Shown in pieces: positions 8,833 to 16,407 of a DNA stretch of 64,000 nt (position 1 is the first letter of the stretch; each line of letters begins with the position of its first letter). This DNA is from Anaerolineae bacterium. Its GTDB lineage: Bacteria > Chloroflexota > Anaerolineae > Aggregatilineales > Phototrophicaceae. The DNA lies in contig JAFLCG010000001.1 in NCBI GenBank assembly GCA_017303635.1, positions 124,001-188,000 on the forward strand, in the 5' to 3' direction. The position numbers and the translations under genes are program-made. The notes beneath the pieces were generated by a model that did not search any database, was not told the DNA's origin, and was given only the letters and a program-made list of their open reading frames with translations.

Positions 8833-9219
8833 ATGACCTTCCTTCCCTTTTTGATGGGTTCACATTACTGGATTAGCCGGATCGGGTTGGCCACTGCGGT
8901 GATTATGTTCGCACTTGGCTTCTTTATTGGGATCATCCGCAAACAGGATGTGACGCGCTGGTATCGGTTGGCGACATATATGGTGGCTGGGACAATGGCC
9001 TTCCAGGCGCTGATTGGTTTGATTATGTATGCTATCGGTTTACGCCCGCATGAAGAAGTGCATCTGATTTATGGATTGGGTTCGGTACTGGCCTTGCCGT
9101 TCTTCATCTTTGTAGAAGTTACTGCCAGGAAACGCCCGGCTATGGGCAGTTATATCTGGGGATTTGCAGTGTTAGCCGGGGTACTCATCCGCAGCATTCT
9201 GACAGGGGCAGCGACGTAA
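8833..9219 (+). CDS. Four-helix membrane protein, unknown
   Basis: A 128-aa protein made almost entirely of four hydrophobic segments (about residues 14-35, 46-68, 76-93, 104-124), joined by short loops with RKQDVTRWYR and ARKRP on the putative cytosolic side. A conserved-looking His-Glu-Glu-Val-His is placed near the third helix. The shape resembles small quinone- or haem-associated membrane proteins, but no family is recognised. There is no strong ribosome site. Probably real because of its regular membrane pattern and lack of better frames. Confidence 0.6.
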   Translation: MTFLPFLMGSHYWISRIGLATAVIMFALGFFIGIIRKQDVTRWYRLATYMVAGTMAFQALIGLIMYAIGLRPHEEVHLIYGLGSVLALPFFIFVEVTARKRPAMGSYIWGFAVLAGVLIRSILTGAAT

Positions 9220-9468
9220 GCGATTGTTGTCTTCGTCGGAACTGATGTTTTGGAGTTTCGACCTTCACAGATAAACCATGAACAGGGACATTCCTGCTTG
9301 CAGCAATCCTCGTGGGGGGAGTGTTGCTGCGGTTGCTGCAATCCCAGGCAGATTGTGAGGCCACTCAGCGCATCATTCTTTCTCGACAGATTTCATTGTT
9401 GGGGTAGCATGTAGTTGTCATCGAATCTGCTATTCACGCATAGCAAGATCATAACCCAATTTCTGGTC

Positions 9469-9494
9469 AAGATCGGAACATTTGTTCCGATCTT
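9469..9494. repeat. 26-bp near-perfect palindrome, sister of 20123-20148
   Basis: Two 12-base arms (AAGATCGGAACA / TGTTCCGATCTT) are separated by TT, in the convergent gap between two genes. A second 26-base copy lies at 20123-20148 and differs by a compensating pair at position 3/24 plus one centre base. It may be a bidirectional terminator; the core GAACNNNNGTTC also resembles a Gram-positive LexA box. Confidence 0.7.
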
Positions 9495-9512
9495 GTGTAA
9501 GCCCTATCAGGA

Positions 9513-10274
9513 TTACAGGCGCTCGGTGACGGTCATGGTATCCGGATTGATGATCAGGCGGTAGATTTTCCCCTCAGCATCCGGGCCGACTTCGGCCTGG
9601 AGCTCGCCGGTGATCAGTCGGTAGAAGCGCACGATCTGACCACAGGTTTTGATGGGTTCATCCGGGCGGCGATTTTGGCGAGGGCGGGGACGCAAATCAG
9701 ACTGTTGAAGGGTGCAGAGGTAATCACCCTCGTTCTCATTGCTCACGGCATACACCCGGAGCAGTGGATTGCCATCCACATCGCTACCGGGATAGATGAC
9801 TGCCAGCAGATCGCCATATTGCCAGTTGATCCGGCTATCTGGCGGGGCTTGCCCACTCATCATCTGGCTGACAGCGAATTCATCCGGCGCATAACACCAA
9901 ACGAAGCCGGTGAAGCTGCCACCCTCCGCAACGACAGCGGCACTGGTGATGCCTACGGCATCGATCATGTAACTGGTGTTACCGGGAACCCCACCGCTGG
10001 CAACGCCTGACCCGCTGGGTGCCTCGATCCGCACGCTGGACGCACTGCCGCCGCCCGCATCGACACTGATTGTTTCCCCGACCTTAAAACCCTGATTGGT
10101 CGGGTCGTTGAAGTACAGGTACGACTGATTGTCCACAAAGGTGCCGTTGATGCTTTCACAGAACGGGCTGTGAGCGGCATGGGCAGCGACGGGCCGGGCC
10201 ATCCCCCCCAGACCGAGTATCAAGCAGATAGTCAGAATTGTGAGCGGCCTGGTCATACGTGTTGGCATCCTCAT
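9513..10274 (-). CDS. Secreted protein, unknown function
   Basis: A 253-aa protein with a signal peptide (about residues 1-31, ending VAAHA). The mature region begins with a Ser/Gly-rich beta-type segment holding a pair of cysteines, and the second half has a CTLQQ...KTCGQIVRFYRL stretch with two more, so disulfides are plausible. Around residues 195-207 lies a basic RPRPRQNRRPDEP insert. No known domain. The start ATG at 10274 is the only good one. It is followed by a palindrome (9469-9494) that may terminate it. Confidence 0.7.
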   Translation of the reverse strand: MRMPTRMTRPLTILTICLILGLGGMARPVAAHAAHSPFCESINGTFVDNQSYLYFNDPTNQGFKVGETISVDAGGGSASSVRIEAPSGSGVASGGVPGNTSYMIDAVGITSAAVVAEGGSFTGFVWCYAPDEFAVSQMMSGQAPPDSRINWQYGDLLAVIYPGSDVDGNPLLRVYAVSNENEGDYLCTLQQSDLRPRPRQNRRPDEPIKTCGQIVRFYRLITGELQAEVGPDAEGKIYRLIINPDTMTVTERL

Positions 10275-10346
10275 TATGGGATGGCTTCAGGCCACCCCAA
10301 TATCATTCTGGCTGACCTGCCGTTGCGGGTACCTAACATGCAGGCG

Positions 10347-11213
10347 TTACTGCCCCCAGCGTTCCCGCAGGTAGGCCAGCGCCACCCGATCCAGATGATC
10401 GGGGGTGCGTTCAATGCTCCAGCGTTCTTCCAGATTTTCGTTGCCGACGAAGGCCTGGAAGGCCTGCCGCACGCTTTCATCCCAGATGCTATCGGGTTCG
10501 CGGCGCAGGTGCCCTGCCTTGAACATCATCTGCTGCAATTCACGGGCCAGTGCCTCATTGATTGGCAGCACATCATCGGGTTTGGGTGGTTGGAAAAAGA
10601 CGTGGTGACTTTTAACGAGTTTCGCTAATTCTCGGGAGGCTTCCGGATGATCGTCAACCCGCACGTCCAGGTAGCGGTCATTATCTCCACCGTAGCCAGC
10701 ACCTTCGCGGACGACCAACAAGGCTGCTCCTTGCTTGCCCCGCTTATCGCCACCAGCATCATCCCCGGCGAGCAGCGCCGCCATCAACCGATCAGATAAT
10801 TCACCTTTGGCTGCCAGGAAGGTTTCCAGCAGCGCATCAACCACTTTGGCCCCAACCAGAATATTGCCCTGGCAGGCTACGCCTTCAGCCGTACGGCCCC
10901 CAGCCCACTCGTAGCATTGATCGCCGGTATAGGTGGCTGCGCGGCCTTCTGCATCGACCATGCCTACCTGCCGTAATCCATGTTGTTCATCGCGCCCCAG
11001 CAAGAGTTCAAGGGTTTCTGGTGCAGATTTTCCTGCCCCCATGAGCGTCAGACCATCCGGGCCAAAGGTGTAACGGGCATAGGATTGGGTGGCGACAGCC
11101 CCGGCTCCGGCACGGGCATGGGGTACAACCGCCCCAACAGCAATGAACTTGCTGGCGACGGCTACGCCCCAGGCTTTTTCAGTTGGATCATAGGCCACAA
11201 TTGAAAACGTCAT
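10347..11213 (-). CDS. DUF1028 family (Ntn-hydrolase-like) protein
   Basis: A 288-aa cytosolic protein of the DUF1028 family. The N-terminus TFSIVAYDPTEKAWGVAVASKF and the GAVATQSYARYTFGPDGL stretch are diagnostic. Family members have an Ntn-hydrolase-like fold but a poorly defined role. The roughly 70-residue C-terminal part (LREWGQ end) is the extra domain often annotated as peptidoglycan-binding-like. ATG at 11213 is chosen because GGGGG lies 8 bases upstream; a GTG two codons earlier is too close to it. Confidence 0.88.
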   Translation of the reverse strand: MTFSIVAYDPTEKAWGVAVASKFIAVGAVVPHARAGAGAVATQSYARYTFGPDGLTLMGAGKSAPETLELLLGRDEQHGLRQVGMVDAEGRAATYTGDQCYEWAGGRTAEGVACQGNILVGAKVVDALLETFLAAKGELSDRLMAALLAGDDAGGDKRGKQGAALLVVREGAGYGGDNDRYLDVRVDDHPEASRELAKLVKSHHVFFQPPKPDDVLPINEALARELQQMMFKAGHLRREPDSIWDESVRQAFQAFVGNENLEERWSIERTPDHLDRVALAYLRERWGQ

Positions 11214-11388
11214 AATCACATCCCCCAGGCTGCAACCTCGTCATACTCCGATTGAGTTTATCTAATCCCGTCTGGCTCGGGAATAGGCATATGACTGAGG
11301 TACTGCCTAAGCCAAGCTATTCGCCAGCAACGACAGGTGCTGGTAGGATTCAGATATTCGTTTTCAGCCTGTAGGTGGGGAGCAGCGC

Positions 11389-12129
11389 GTGGACGACCAT
11401 TCGGAAAATCGACAACCACTGGAAGCCGAGTCGGACGAGCCGGTTTTGCGGTCGCCGGTGCGGCCTATGCGCCCACCGGAAACGCAAGCGCCAACACTCC
11501 CTGTTCTCGATTCTGACGATGATGATACGCCGACGAACCCGGAGAATCCGATACAGGCGCTGGACCAACTGCGAGAGCGGATGGAACGGGTGGCAGCCGA
11601 GTATGCTGACGGCAAGCTCAACCGGGCGCAATTCAACGCCATCTACGGTAAATTGAGCGAACAGCGCGCCATCATTGAAAAGCTTCGGCAGCGTGACCCT
11701 AATAATCCCGCCTGGAAAACGGTAGTCGAAAATGTGAACACCCGTTTCCTGCGCGAGCATTTTCAGGCCCGGTTGCTTTACTATCTGGTCTACCAGCATG
11801 GCAAGCCGACGCCGTTAATGATGGGCGGGACCCAGCAACCGAACATGGAACGGATCGCGCAGGTGCTTCAGCAGTTGTGGTCGATGAAGAGCCGCCCGCG
11901 CAGCGGATTGGCCCGTAAAGATATGGGCAATGGACAATGGTTGGTCCTGGCAGTGGGGGAGTTTTCGTTGACGGTGGCTTTGTATATGCTGGAGCCATCT
12001 GTGCAGCAGATGAACCTGGTACGGGATTTGCAGGCGGATTTTGAACGGGCTAACAGCGCCTCCTTGCATCAGGGGACGCGCTCGCTGGATCGGTTTGTGT
12101 TCCCCCAACGAGCCCTGACCGAGCAGTAA
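11389..12129 (+). CDS. Hypothetical protein with SHOCT-like helical region
   Basis: A 246-aa cytosolic protein. The first 50 residues are Pro/Asp-rich and probably disordered. Residues 55-102 form a charged helical region (LRERMERVAAEYADGKLNRAQFNAIY) that resembles SHOCT-type short helices. The rest is an unrecognised alpha/beta domain of about 140 residues. It starts at GTG, 6 bases after GGGGAG. No close family is known to me. It stands alone, followed by a tiny membrane-peptide gene. Confidence 0.7.
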   Translation: MDDHSENRQPLEAESDEPVLRSPVRPMRPPETQAPTLPVLDSDDDDTPTNPENPIQALDQLRERMERVAAEYADGKLNRAQFNAIYGKLSEQRAIIEKLRQRDPNNPAWKTVVENVNTRFLREHFQARLLYYLVYQHGKPTPLMMGGTQQPNMERIAQVLQQLWSMKSRPRSGLARKDMGNGQWLVLAVGEFSLTVALYMLEPSVQQMNLVRDLQADFERANSASLHQGTRSLDRFVFPQRALTEQ

Positions 12130-12227
12130 ATCTATTCCCCCCAATTGATGGGGGACTCGTGAGGTTAGAAATCTCATACACTGTTCTCAGGTGCTGGTAT
12201 GGTTAGGCCAGCCCGGAGGATAGGTTG

Positions 12228-12386
12228 ATGTTTGGCTGGATTGTGCTGGGTTTGAGTATGCTGCTGGTGACCACCCTTGTGCGACGCTCGTCTACGGTTG
12301 CGCCCAGGTCGCATCAGGCTCTCTATCCAGAGGGTTATATGAAGGATGAAGTAGAGGCGCTTCAGCGCAACAGAAATGCAGACTAG
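12228..12386 (+). CDS. 52-aa single-pass membrane peptide
   Basis: A short open frame with an excellent ribosome site (CGGAGGA, 7 bases before ATG). The predicted peptide has one N-terminal membrane helix (MFGWIVLGLSMLLVTTLV), then a basic RR and a 30-residue hydrophilic tail ending EALQRNRNAD. Its stop codon overlaps the stop end of the convergent TetR gene by 4 bases. Genes of this size are easily missed by annotation pipelines. Function unknown. Confidence 0.6.
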   Translation: MFGWIVLGLSMLLVTTLVRRSSTVAPRSHQALYPEGYMKDEVEALQRNRNAD

Positions 12387-12994
12387 CGGTTAGGCTGAAG
12401 CGCTTCTGGGATATGCTCAGCGAGTTCCCCGACCAGAGATGAGATAGCCGGAGCAACCTTGAGCGTGAATTCTTTCAGGGGAATACGCGGTTTTTGGTTA
12501 CCCCAGTGACGAGCTGCTCCATACATTGCCCAACTGACCAGATCTGCCGTCAGCGCAGGTGGTCGTGCAGAAGTTGCAGATCGGTTTTCTGTGAGCCACT
12601 TCAATAGCAATTCATTCAATACTTCTACAACTTTTTCATCAAAGGCAGGCAGTCCTTCCGGATTCTTGTGCCGACAGTGATCGTTAACCTGAGCGACGAA
12701 CTGGCATAATGTCTCAATGAGAAATTGTAAATTACTTGCACAGTATGTGAAATCCGGCGGTAGTTTGCTTTGAATTAGTTGCTGGAATTGATTCCGAATA
12801 CTGTACTCAAAAAGTGCATATTTGTCCGCAAAGTGATCATAGAAAGTGGCGCGATTGACCATCGCCCGATCCGTAATTTGCTGAACGGTGATTGATTGGA
12901 AAGCTTCTTCTTGAACGAGTTCTAAAAACGCTCGCTCGATCATGAGTCGAGTCCGGCGTACCCGTAAGTCTGATGACGCTACTTTAGTCGTCAT
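12383..12994 (-). CDS. TetR-family transcriptional repressor
   Basis: A 203-aa regulator. Residues 12-60 are the TetR helix-turn-helix (TRLMIERAFLELVQEEAFQSITVQQITDRAMVNRATFYDHFADKYALFE region). The C-terminal ligand-binding domain is divergent and has a TetR_C_7-like WAMYGAARHW segment. It is divergently transcribed from a DoxX + VOC operon, with two inverted repeats in the 150-base gap, so autoregulation and control of that operon are likely. Codon use is more AT-rich than the surrounding genes. The ligand is unknown; by analogy with catechol or quinone systems a phenolic compound is possible. Confidence 0.9.
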   Translation of the reverse strand: MTTKVASSDLRVRRTRLMIERAFLELVQEEAFQSITVQQITDRAMVNRATFYDHFADKYALFEYSIRNQFQQLIQSKLPPDFTYCASNLQFLIETLCQFVAQVNDHCRHKNPEGLPAFDEKVVEVLNELLLKWLTENRSATSARPPALTADLVSWAMYGAARHWGNQKPRIPLKEFTLKVAPAISSLVGELAEHIPEALQPNR

Positions 12995-13003
12995 TTTCGC
13001 CTC

Positions 13004-13023
13004 TTTGTCGTTTAGCCGACAAA
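13004..13023. promoter_or_regulatory. Palindrome next to the TetR start, candidate operator
   Basis: TTTGTCG and CGACAAA arms of 7 bases are separated by 6 bases. The site lies 10 bases before the TetR start codon, where autoregulatory operators usually sit. Confidence 0.5.
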
Positions 13024-13076
13024 TCCTGATATTTGATGGTTGAAAGCCTGATTTTATCCCTTTACCCTCATTATAG

Positions 13077-13090
13077 ACAACGTTCGTTGT
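13077..13090. promoter_or_regulatory. Palindrome upstream of DoxX operon, candidate TetR operator
   Basis: ACAACG-TT-CGTTGT is a perfect 6-base inverted repeat directly after a TATAGA-type -10 sequence (13072-13077), 57 bases before the DoxX start. This placement would let TetR block the DoxX/VOC promoter. Confidence 0.55.
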
Positions 13091-13146
13091 TTTAGCGAAT
13101 AATGTCGTTAGAAAATTTCTGGTGCACCTATGCTATGGAGGATATG

Positions 13147-13518
13147 ATGGACGTTGCATTGTGGGTCATTCAGGTACTGCTGGCGCTGGTGTTTGTGATG
13201 GCAGGTGTGATGAAACTAACCCAGCCGAAAGAGAAGATCGCTGCACAGATGCCGTGGGCTAATGACTTTTCGCAGAATAACATTCGTTTGATTGGTCTGG
13301 TGGAAGTCCTGGGCGCTATCGGGTTGATTTTGCCCAGCCTGACGAGAATCTTGCCAGTGCTCACGCCGCTGGCAGCGTTAGGGTTGGTTGTGACCATGGT
13401 CGGCGCTATCCTGACCCATTTGCGGCGCAAGGAAACTCCGATGATTGTCGTCAACGTGGTGCTGCTGGTCCTGGCTGCCGTCGTAGTTTATGGGCGTTTT
13501 GTCGCTGTGCCTCTATAG
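13147..13518 (+). CDS. DoxX-family membrane protein (CatD-like)
   Basis: A 123-aa DoxX-like protein with four membrane helices and the family motif VFVMAGVMKL after helix 1. It is followed after 47 bases by a double-VOC dioxygenase-like gene. The same pairing, DoxX then extradiol dioxygenase, occurs in Bacillus subtilis catDE (yfiDE), which detoxifies catechol and quinones. The chosen ATG is 5 bases after GGAGG; upstream ATGs in frame lack this spacing. DoxX proteins are thought to act in redox stress at the membrane, but the exact reaction is unclear. Confidence 0.85.
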   Translation: MDVALWVIQVLLALVFVMAGVMKLTQPKEKIAAQMPWANDFSQNNIRLIGLVEVLGAIGLILPSLTRILPVLTPLAALGLVVTMVGAILTHLRRKETPMIVVNVVLLVLAAVVVYGRFVAVPL

Positions 13519-13565
13519 GCAGGTTTGATTTTGCGTCCTTCTTCAGCCGAAATGAGTGCATTGTT

Positions 13566-14462
13566 ATGCTTCATCCCGCAACCCGACTGGGATACGTCCA
13601 TCTGACGGTTAGCCGCTTGGATTCTCAGATTGCGTTTTATACGCAGGTGCTGGGCTTTACCCAGCATTGGCGGAAAGAGACAGAAGCGGCCTTAGGCTCC
13701 ACGACTGAAGTGCTGCTGCGGTTGACCCAGGATTCATCGGCGCGGCGAGTCCAGCACACCAGTGGCATGTATCACTTTGCGATCCTGTATCCCAGCCGCA
13801 AAGAACTGGCACGGATCATTGCCCGGCTATTTGCGCTGCGCTATCCCAATTCACCGACTGACCATGGATTTTCCAAGACAACGTATCTGGATGATCCGGA
13901 AGGCAATACGATTGAGTTGTACGTGCGCTCGCTGGAAGATGCCCAACTTAAGCTGACGAATGGTCGCCTGCAGGTTCAGTATGCCGATGGTCGTGTGACA
14001 GATGGGCGCGATCCGCTGGATGTGGAGGCGCTTTTCCGCGAACTGGATGAGTCTGACCGACTGGATGTACCGCTCCCGGCTGGTTCGCAGCTTGGACATG
14101 TGCACTTGTATGCATCCGGGTTGCAGTCTTCGCTGCAATTCTATTCGGGCGTGCTTGGTTTTCAGGCGGGATTGGTGATAGACAGCTTCCGTATGGGGGA
14201 TGTTGGCCTGGATGAACAGCAACCGCACGTGGTGGCATTCAATACCTGGCGGGGCACTAATCTCCCCCCATCGCCGGCCAACGCACTTGGAATGCGATAC
14301 TTCACGATTGTGCCGCCGAATCGACAGGTGATGGATGATGTGGTGGGGCGTATCCGTACTGCTGGTTTACCGCTCGAACCAGTACCGGAAGGATTTCTGG
14401 TACGTGATCCATCACAGATTCAGATCATGGTCACCGAGCAGATGCTTTCTCCAATTGCTTGA
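13566..14462 (+). CDS. Double-VOC extradiol dioxygenase (CatE-like)
   Basis: A 298-aa protein with two vicinal oxygen chelate domains. The N-terminal half keeps the metal triad expected of catechol 2,3-dioxygenases: His12 (GYVHLTV), His70 (GMYHFAI) and Glu117 (NTIELYV). The second half has a His at GHVHLYA but lacks the other ligands. Length and domain order match the B. subtilis CatE group. It lies in an operon with a DoxX protein under a divergent TetR and ends in a good terminator. Catechol or quinone detoxification is inferred from family and context. Confidence 0.85.
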   Translation: MLHPATRLGYVHLTVSRLDSQIAFYTQVLGFTQHWRKETEAALGSTTEVLLRLTQDSSARRVQHTSGMYHFAILYPSRKELARIIARLFALRYPNSPTDHGFSKTTYLDDPEGNTIELYVRSLEDAQLKLTNGRLQVQYADGRVTDGRDPLDVEALFRELDESDRLDVPLPAGSQLGHVHLYASGLQSSLQFYSGVLGFQAGLVIDSFRMGDVGLDEQQPHVVAFNTWRGTNLPPSPANALGMRYFTIVPPNRQVMDDVVGRIRTAGLPLEPVPEGFLVRDPSQIQIMVTEQMLSPIA

Positions 14463-14482
14463 AGTCTGGAATGATCGATTGA

Positions 14483-14514
14483 GGGGTATGCATTCATAAG
14501 TGCATACCCCTTTT
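14483..14514 (+). terminator. Terminator of the DoxX/VOC operon
   Basis: A 10-bp stem (GGGGTATGCA / TGCATACCCC) with an 8-base loop followed by TTTT, 20 bases after the VOC stop codon. Confidence 0.85.
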
Positions 14515-14529
14515 GTTTGTGCTACTCCG

Positions 14530-15024
14530 TTACAGGCTGGCGAGATAGCTGCTCAGATAGGTTGATAGCTCGTCGATGTTGAGCGGCCCGAACCATCGCT
14601 GAACGATATTGCCAGCAGAGTCGATCAGTGTGTACTGGCTGCGGTCGCTAAATCCGAAACGATCACGCGCCGGACGGGTATTGGGATCGTCAATGTTGAG
14701 GTTGATGAAGTCGATGCGTTCGCCGAACTGAGTGGTAAGCCCATTCACGATGGGCTGATTGGCATTGCAGGTCGTTCACCAATCGGCGTAGGCATTCAGG
14801 AATTGAGGGCGACCTGTATTCGCAATGATCGACAGATCCTGCGCGGCATAGAGCCTCCCGCCCATCCCCATGACCGGGGTTGCTGCTTGAGCGCTACCCG
14901 TGTCATCTGGTGGGAGCGGTGTGGTGGCGGCGGGTGGCGCGGTTGGTGTGATGGCGGCGCTGGCACAGGCGGCCAACATGCCAGCCATCACAACGAACAG
15001 CAATCGAAGGAAGGTCTTGAGCAT
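14530..15024 (-). CDS. Lipoprotein thioredoxin with in-frame UGA at the first active-site Cys (candidate selenoprotein)
   Basis: Read through one UGA codon at 14778-14776, the frame gives a 164-aa thioredoxin-fold lipoprotein. The N-terminus has a signal peptide with lipobox LAAC (Cys20), then a Pro/Thr linker, then the thioredoxin core. The motif is A-D-W-[UGA]-T-T-C, so UGA sits exactly at the first Cys of WCxxC, codon 83. The downstream half is an intact thioredoxin C-terminus (LINLNIDDPNTRP-like, LIDSAGNIVQRWFG). The usual cis-Pro is replaced by Gln. A hairpin with a CGUGA loop begins 19 bases after the UGA. It follows the OsmC gene by 3 bases, so the two form an operon. UGA is an ordinary stop elsewhere in the window. 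Alternative: a nonsense mutation, leaving a pseudogene. Confidence 0.7.
14738..14756 (-). promoter_or_regulatory. SECIS-like hairpin downstream of UGA
   Basis: On the minus strand AGCCCAT pairs with ATGGGCT around a 5-base CGTGA loop, a 7-bp stem. The loop begins 26 bases after the UGA. Bacterial SECIS elements lie inside the coding region just after UGA, with an apical loop roughly 16-37 bases away and a G among the first loop bases. All three hold here. The lower stem is not well paired, so this is suggestive only. Confidence 0.5.
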
Positions 15025-15027
15025 CGA

Positions 15028-15465
15028 TCAGGCCTCTTTGAGCGGTTCTTCGATGGACACAAAAAAGGTTGGGGTGGTGAGGACGCGGCGGACGGGACAC
15101 TTGGTGGTGATTTCCATCAGGCGGGCGCGCTGGTCATCGGTGAGCTGATCGCCGATGAGGACGACCTTTTCCCGCACCTGATGCACATACTGTGACTCGC
15201 CGGTGTAGCCGGGGTAATCGGCACCGTTGAAGCGTTCGAGTTCGATGTGTACTTCCATCGCTTCCAGCGGCCATTCCTTGCGGCGGGCGTAGAGTTCGGT
15301 GGTGATAATCATGCAGCTCCCCAGTGCCCCGGCCAGTGCTTCCATAGCGGTAGGGCCGGTATTGGTGCCTCCATCTTCCAGCGGTTCATCCGCATACCAT
15401 TCCAGATCACGGGCGCTGGCGACGGTTTGCAGGCCACTCTTGGTTTTGACATTGACGGTTGTCAT
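15028..15465 (-). CDS. OsmC/Ohr-family peroxiredoxin-like protein
   Basis: A 145-aa OsmC-family thiol peroxidase-like protein. The two family cysteines are present: Cys51 in GALGSCMII and Cys123 in TTKCPVRR. These proteins reduce organic hydroperoxides in the cytosol. The ATG at 15465 has GGGAGA 5-6 bases upstream and is preferred over an in-frame TTG at 15486. The gene ends 3 bases before the candidate selenothioredoxin, so a shared thiol/peroxide role is likely. In some bacteria OsmC itself carries selenocysteine; this one has ordinary cysteines. Confidence 0.92.
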   Translation of the reverse strand: MTTVNVKTKSGLQTVASARDLEWYADEPLEDGGTNTGPTAMEALAGALGSCMIITTELYARRKEWPLEAMEVHIELERFNGADYPGYTGESQYVHQVREKVVLIGDQLTDDQRARLMEITTKCPVRRVLTTPTFFVSIEEPLKEA

Positions 15466-15545
15466 ATGGGTCTCCCTTTCAGGCAATGATGAATACTCAA
15501 TGGAGCATATCGTATAGTGCTTAGACGCCTGTGAGGGAACCTGAC

Positions 15546-16253
15546 TTACGACCGCGCATTCACTTCCAGCGTTTCCCCATTAACGGCACTGGATGAGCCC
15601 TGCGCGAGGAAGGCGATGGCATCCGCCAACTGGGCAGGCTGTACCCATTTGCTGAAATCGGCCCTGGGCATGGCGCTGCGGTTGGGCGGAGTGTCGATCA
15701 CACTGGGCGATACGGCGTTCACGGTGATTCCCTTGTCTGCCAATTCTGCTGCCATGCTTTCGATGATGCGTTGGGCGGCGGCTTTGGAGGCGTTATAGGC
15801 GGCGTGATTGGCAGCTCCTTTGAAGGCTCCGCGTGATAGCACAACGACGATGCGACCGGCGATCTGGTTATCAACCATGTGTTTCGCGACGCTCCCAGCT
15901 GTCACCAGCACGGAACGGGCGTTGAGCGCCATCATCTTGTCCCAGGTATCGAGGATACCTTCGTGAACTGGGGTGCCAGCGGCATAGCCGCCGACGGTAT
16001 GCGCCAGCACGTCCACCCGCCCGTGGTGCTGAACGGCGGTAGCAAGGGCCGCTTCCATACTGGCTGGATCGGTCACATCGGCAGTGACGACCAGCCCGCC
16101 AGTCTGCGCTGCGACAGCCTCGAGTTCGGTTGCGGTGCGCCCGACAAGCACGAGTGATGCGCCACCTGCCTGGAAACGCTGAGCGACGGCCTGCCCCAGA
16201 TTGCCGCCTGCACCTGTAATCATCACGACTTTGCCTGCGAATTCTCCAGCCAT
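15546..16253 (-). CDS. SDR-family NAD(P)-dependent oxidoreductase
   Basis: A 235-aa short-chain dehydrogenase. The nucleotide-binding TGAGGNLG is at residues 13-20, and the catalytic set is Ser140, Tyr153 and Lys157 (YNASK). NAVSPSVIDTP is the usual post-catalytic loop. An NNAG-type motif is replaced by HTVGGY. The substrate cannot be inferred. It stands as a single gene with a hairpin (16347-16378) upstream and no obvious partner. Confidence 0.92.
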   Translation of the reverse strand: MAGEFAGKVVMITGAGGNLGQAVAQRFQAGGASLVLVGRTATELEAVAAQTGGLVVTADVTDPASMEAALATAVQHHGRVDVLAHTVGGYAAGTPVHEGILDTWDKMMALNARSVLVTAGSVAKHMVDNQIAGRIVVVLSRGAFKGAANHAAYNASKAAAQRIIESMAAELADKGITVNAVSPSVIDTPPNRSAMPRADFSKWVQPAQLADAIAFLAQGSSSAVNGETLEVNARS

Positions 16254-16346
16254 GTTCAGGACTCCTTATTCGGTAGTGCAGTGAATATCACCGCGAATAG
16301 ATACGGAGTCAATAGCAATGGCGGTTTTCTTAGGGTGCGGATCACC

Positions 16347-16378
16347 ATAGACGGTCAATAGATAATCTGACCGTCTAT
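16347..16378. terminator. Intergenic hairpin after the ParB-like gene
   Basis: An 11-bp perfect inverted repeat (ATAGACGGTCA / TGACCGTCTAT) around a 10-base loop. It lies 30 bases beyond the stop of the ParB-like gene and about 95 bases before the SDR start. There is no T-run, so it could be a terminator or an operator. Confidence 0.45.
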
Positions 16379-16407
16379 CCAGTGAGCGTTTGTGATGCGA
16401 TAGCGGG

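Noticed and set aside
14530..14748. A separate 72-aa protein from GTG 14748
   Set aside because: No ribosome site; its sequence is the second half of the thioredoxin and lacks the fold's first strands. The read-through gene explains it better.
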